Source of the DNA: Bacillota bacterium
GTDB lineage: Bacteria; Bacillota; Clostridia; Lachnospirales; Lachnospiraceae
Direction: 5' to 3'
NCBI GenBank assembly: GCA_023392615.1
Contig: JAEVYT010000035.1
Location: 1-15,032, forward strand
Length of the DNA: 15,032 bases
Shown here: one piece after another, positions 14,058 to 15,032 of the stretch
Numbering within the stretch: the first letter of the stretch is position 1
Layout of the letters: each line of letters begins with the position of its first letter
Notes under the pieces: generated by a model
What the model was told of the DNA's origin: nothing
What the model saw: only the letters and a program-made list of their open reading frames with translations
Databases searched by the model: none
Translations under genes and position numbers: made by a program

Positions 14058-14345
14058 ATGAATCAATATGAATTAGCCTTAGTTGTAAATGCAAAAATCG
14101 AGGATGAAACCAGATTAGCTACATTAGAAGCAGCGAAAGAACTTATTACCAGATTCGGTGGTAACGTTACTAATGTTGATGACTGGGGTAAGAAAAGATT
14201 AGCTTACGAAATTCAGAAAATGAAAGAAGGCTATTACTACTTCATCCAATTCGAATCTGATTCTACAGTTCCAGGCGAGATCGAGCAGAGAGTTCGTATT
14301 ATGGAAAATGTTATCAGATATTTGTGCATCAGAAAAGATGCTTAA
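14058..14345 (+). CDS. rpsF: 30S ribosomal protein S6
   Basis: A 95-residue small-subunit protein that binds 16S rRNA together with S18. The pattern YELALVVNAKIEDE, the central WGKKRLAYEIQKMKEGYYYFIQF and the end VIRYLCIRKDA are typical (here at residues 4-17, 43-65 and about 85-95). The length is normal. AGAAGGAGGTG precedes the ATG with a rather long spacing of 12 bases. It is first in the rpsF-ssb-rpsR operon. Confidence 0.97.
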   Translation: MNQYELALVVNAKIEDETRLATLEAAKELITRFGGNVTNVDDWGKKRLAYEIQKMKEGYYYFIQFESDSTVPGEIEQRVRIMENVIRYLCIRKDA

Positions 14346-14352
14346 TGAATAG

Positions 14353-14424
14353 CAAGCCGAGTTCAGTTACACATTAGGGTGTAGAAACATCGATTTGGCT
14401 TGAAGATATACTACCCTAAGGCGA
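14353..14424 (+). other. Structured spacer between rpsF and ssb
   Basis: The 103-base gap holds interleaved inverted repeats: CAAGCC (14353-14358) with GGCTTG (14397-14402), TTAGGGT (14374-14380) with ACCCTAA (14412-14418), and GTTC (14361-14364) with GAAC (14423-14426). The first two cannot form fully at once, so alternative folds are possible. A regulatory role is only a suggestion. Confidence 0.35.
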
Positions 14425-14448
14425 ACTTATTAAGGGAGGTATTAACTT

Positions 14449-14898
14449 ATGAATAAAGCTATATTAATTGGACGTTTAACCAGAGATCCTGAGGTTAGAT
14501 ACTCACAGGGTGAGAATGCAACCGCAATTGCAAGATTTACTTTAGCAGTAGATCGCAGATTCAAAAGAGCCGGTGAATCACAGGAAGCGGATTTTATTGG
14601 CTGTGTTGCCTTTGGCAAGCAGGCAGAGTTCGTGGAAAAGTATTTCAAACAAGGCATGAAGATGGTATTAGCAGGTAGAATTCAAACCGGTAGCTACACC
14701 AACAAGGATGGAATTAAGGTATACACGACTGATGTGGTAGCAGAAGATATTGAATTTGCTGAAAGTAAGGGAGCGAGCTCAGATATGGGCGGACAAGGAG
14801 GATTCCAAAGAGAATTCAAACCGGAACCGAGTTCAGCGATGGGGGATGGATTTATGAATATCCCTGACGGTATTGACGAAGAATTACCATTTAACTAG
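14449..14898 (+). CDS. ssb: Single-stranded DNA-binding protein
   Basis: A 149-residue protein that coats single-stranded DNA in replication and repair. Residues 1-105 are the OB fold (MNKAILIGRLTRDPEVRYS start, AVDRRFKRAGESQEADFIGCVAFGK core split over 33-57, AGRIQTGSYTNKDG loop). A flexible Gly/Ser-rich linker follows, then the acidic tail DGIDEELPFN, the docking tip for partner proteins. The tail ends in PFN rather than the more common PF. It lies between rpsF and rpsR, as in other Firmicutes. The ribosome-binding site is AAGGGAGGT. Confidence 0.96.
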   Translation: MNKAILIGRLTRDPEVRYSQGENATAIARFTLAVDRRFKRAGESQEADFIGCVAFGKQAEFVEKYFKQGMKMVLAGRIQTGSYTNKDGIKVYTTDVVAEDIEFAESKGASSDMGGQGGFQREFKPEPSSAMGDGFMNIPDGIDEELPFN

Positions 14899-14972
14899 AT
14901 TATAATAACTAGAATAAATAAGTGAATTATATTCACTAACTTTATTAAATTTCGGATAAGGAGGTCATGTTC

Positions 14973-15032
14973 ATGCCATTCAAGAAAAGCAATGATGATA
15001 GAGGCGATTCTCCGATGAAGAGAAAATCCTTT
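14973..15032 (+). CDS. rpsR: 30S ribosomal protein S18, N-terminal part
   Basis: The first 20 codons (MPFKKSNDDRGDSPMKRKSF) continue past the window edge. The place after rpsF and ssb and the basic start fit S18. AAGGAGGT at 14958-14965 is seven bases from the ATG at 14973; an in-frame ATG at 14967 is too close to that site. Confidence 0.85.
   Translation, partial: MPFKKSNDDRGDSPMKRKSF

Overview
The window is a low-GC Firmicutes chromosome segment. It most likely comes from a Clostridia of the Lachnospiraceae type, judging by the AT-rich intergenic DNA, strong AGGAGG ribosome-binding sites, TTG starts, tRNAs without an encoded CCA, and a rpsF-ssb-rpsR operon of Firmicutes type. The genus is an inference.

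Layout. 1-100 is the 3' end of a 23S rRNA, with no 5S gene after it. Then come a terminator, tRNA-Asn(GTT), tRNA-Cys(GCA) and another terminator. 822-1382 encodes a GNAT N-acetyltransferase. 1459-2242 is the most striking part: a small tyrosine recombinase, all catalytic residues present, lies between two 28-bp inverted repeats that match at 26 of 28 positions. Each repeat can be read as 11-bp arm, 6-bp spacer, 11-bp arm, the layout of a Xer/Fim-type crossover site. This looks like a self-contained invertible DNA switch. Its right-hand site overlaps the predicted promoter of the next operon, a compact chemosensory cluster (cheY, cheA, cheW, one methyl-accepting receptor; 2296-7231). The proposal that chemotaxis is phase-variable here is an inference that can be tested.

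At 7452 an identical second tRNA-Cys gene occurs, with a good promoter and a 19-bp perfect terminator hairpin. After it come four 78-bp tandem repeats. Each contains an inverted copy of the tRNA-Cys T-arm, a near-exact direct copy of the T-arm and acceptor 3' end, and the right arm of the terminator. The 7-kb segment between the two tRNA-Cys copies holds the acetyltransferase, the switch and the chemosensory genes.

7982-10982 is a tightly packed operon: a XRE regulator with a helical-repeat-like C-terminus, a small PLDc_N membrane protein, an ABC ATPase and an ABC-2 permease. The last three resemble yxlEFG of Bacillus subtilis. A family I inorganic pyrophosphatase follows (11081-11614). A nested palindrome of about 200 bp then separates it from a convergent two-gene operon: a PadR regulator with its operator-like palindrome, and a six-helix membrane protein with a HAAS/permease-prefix N-terminus. 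Divergent from these is a small two-helix membrane protein. The window ends with the housekeeping operon rpsF, ssb and the start of rpsR.
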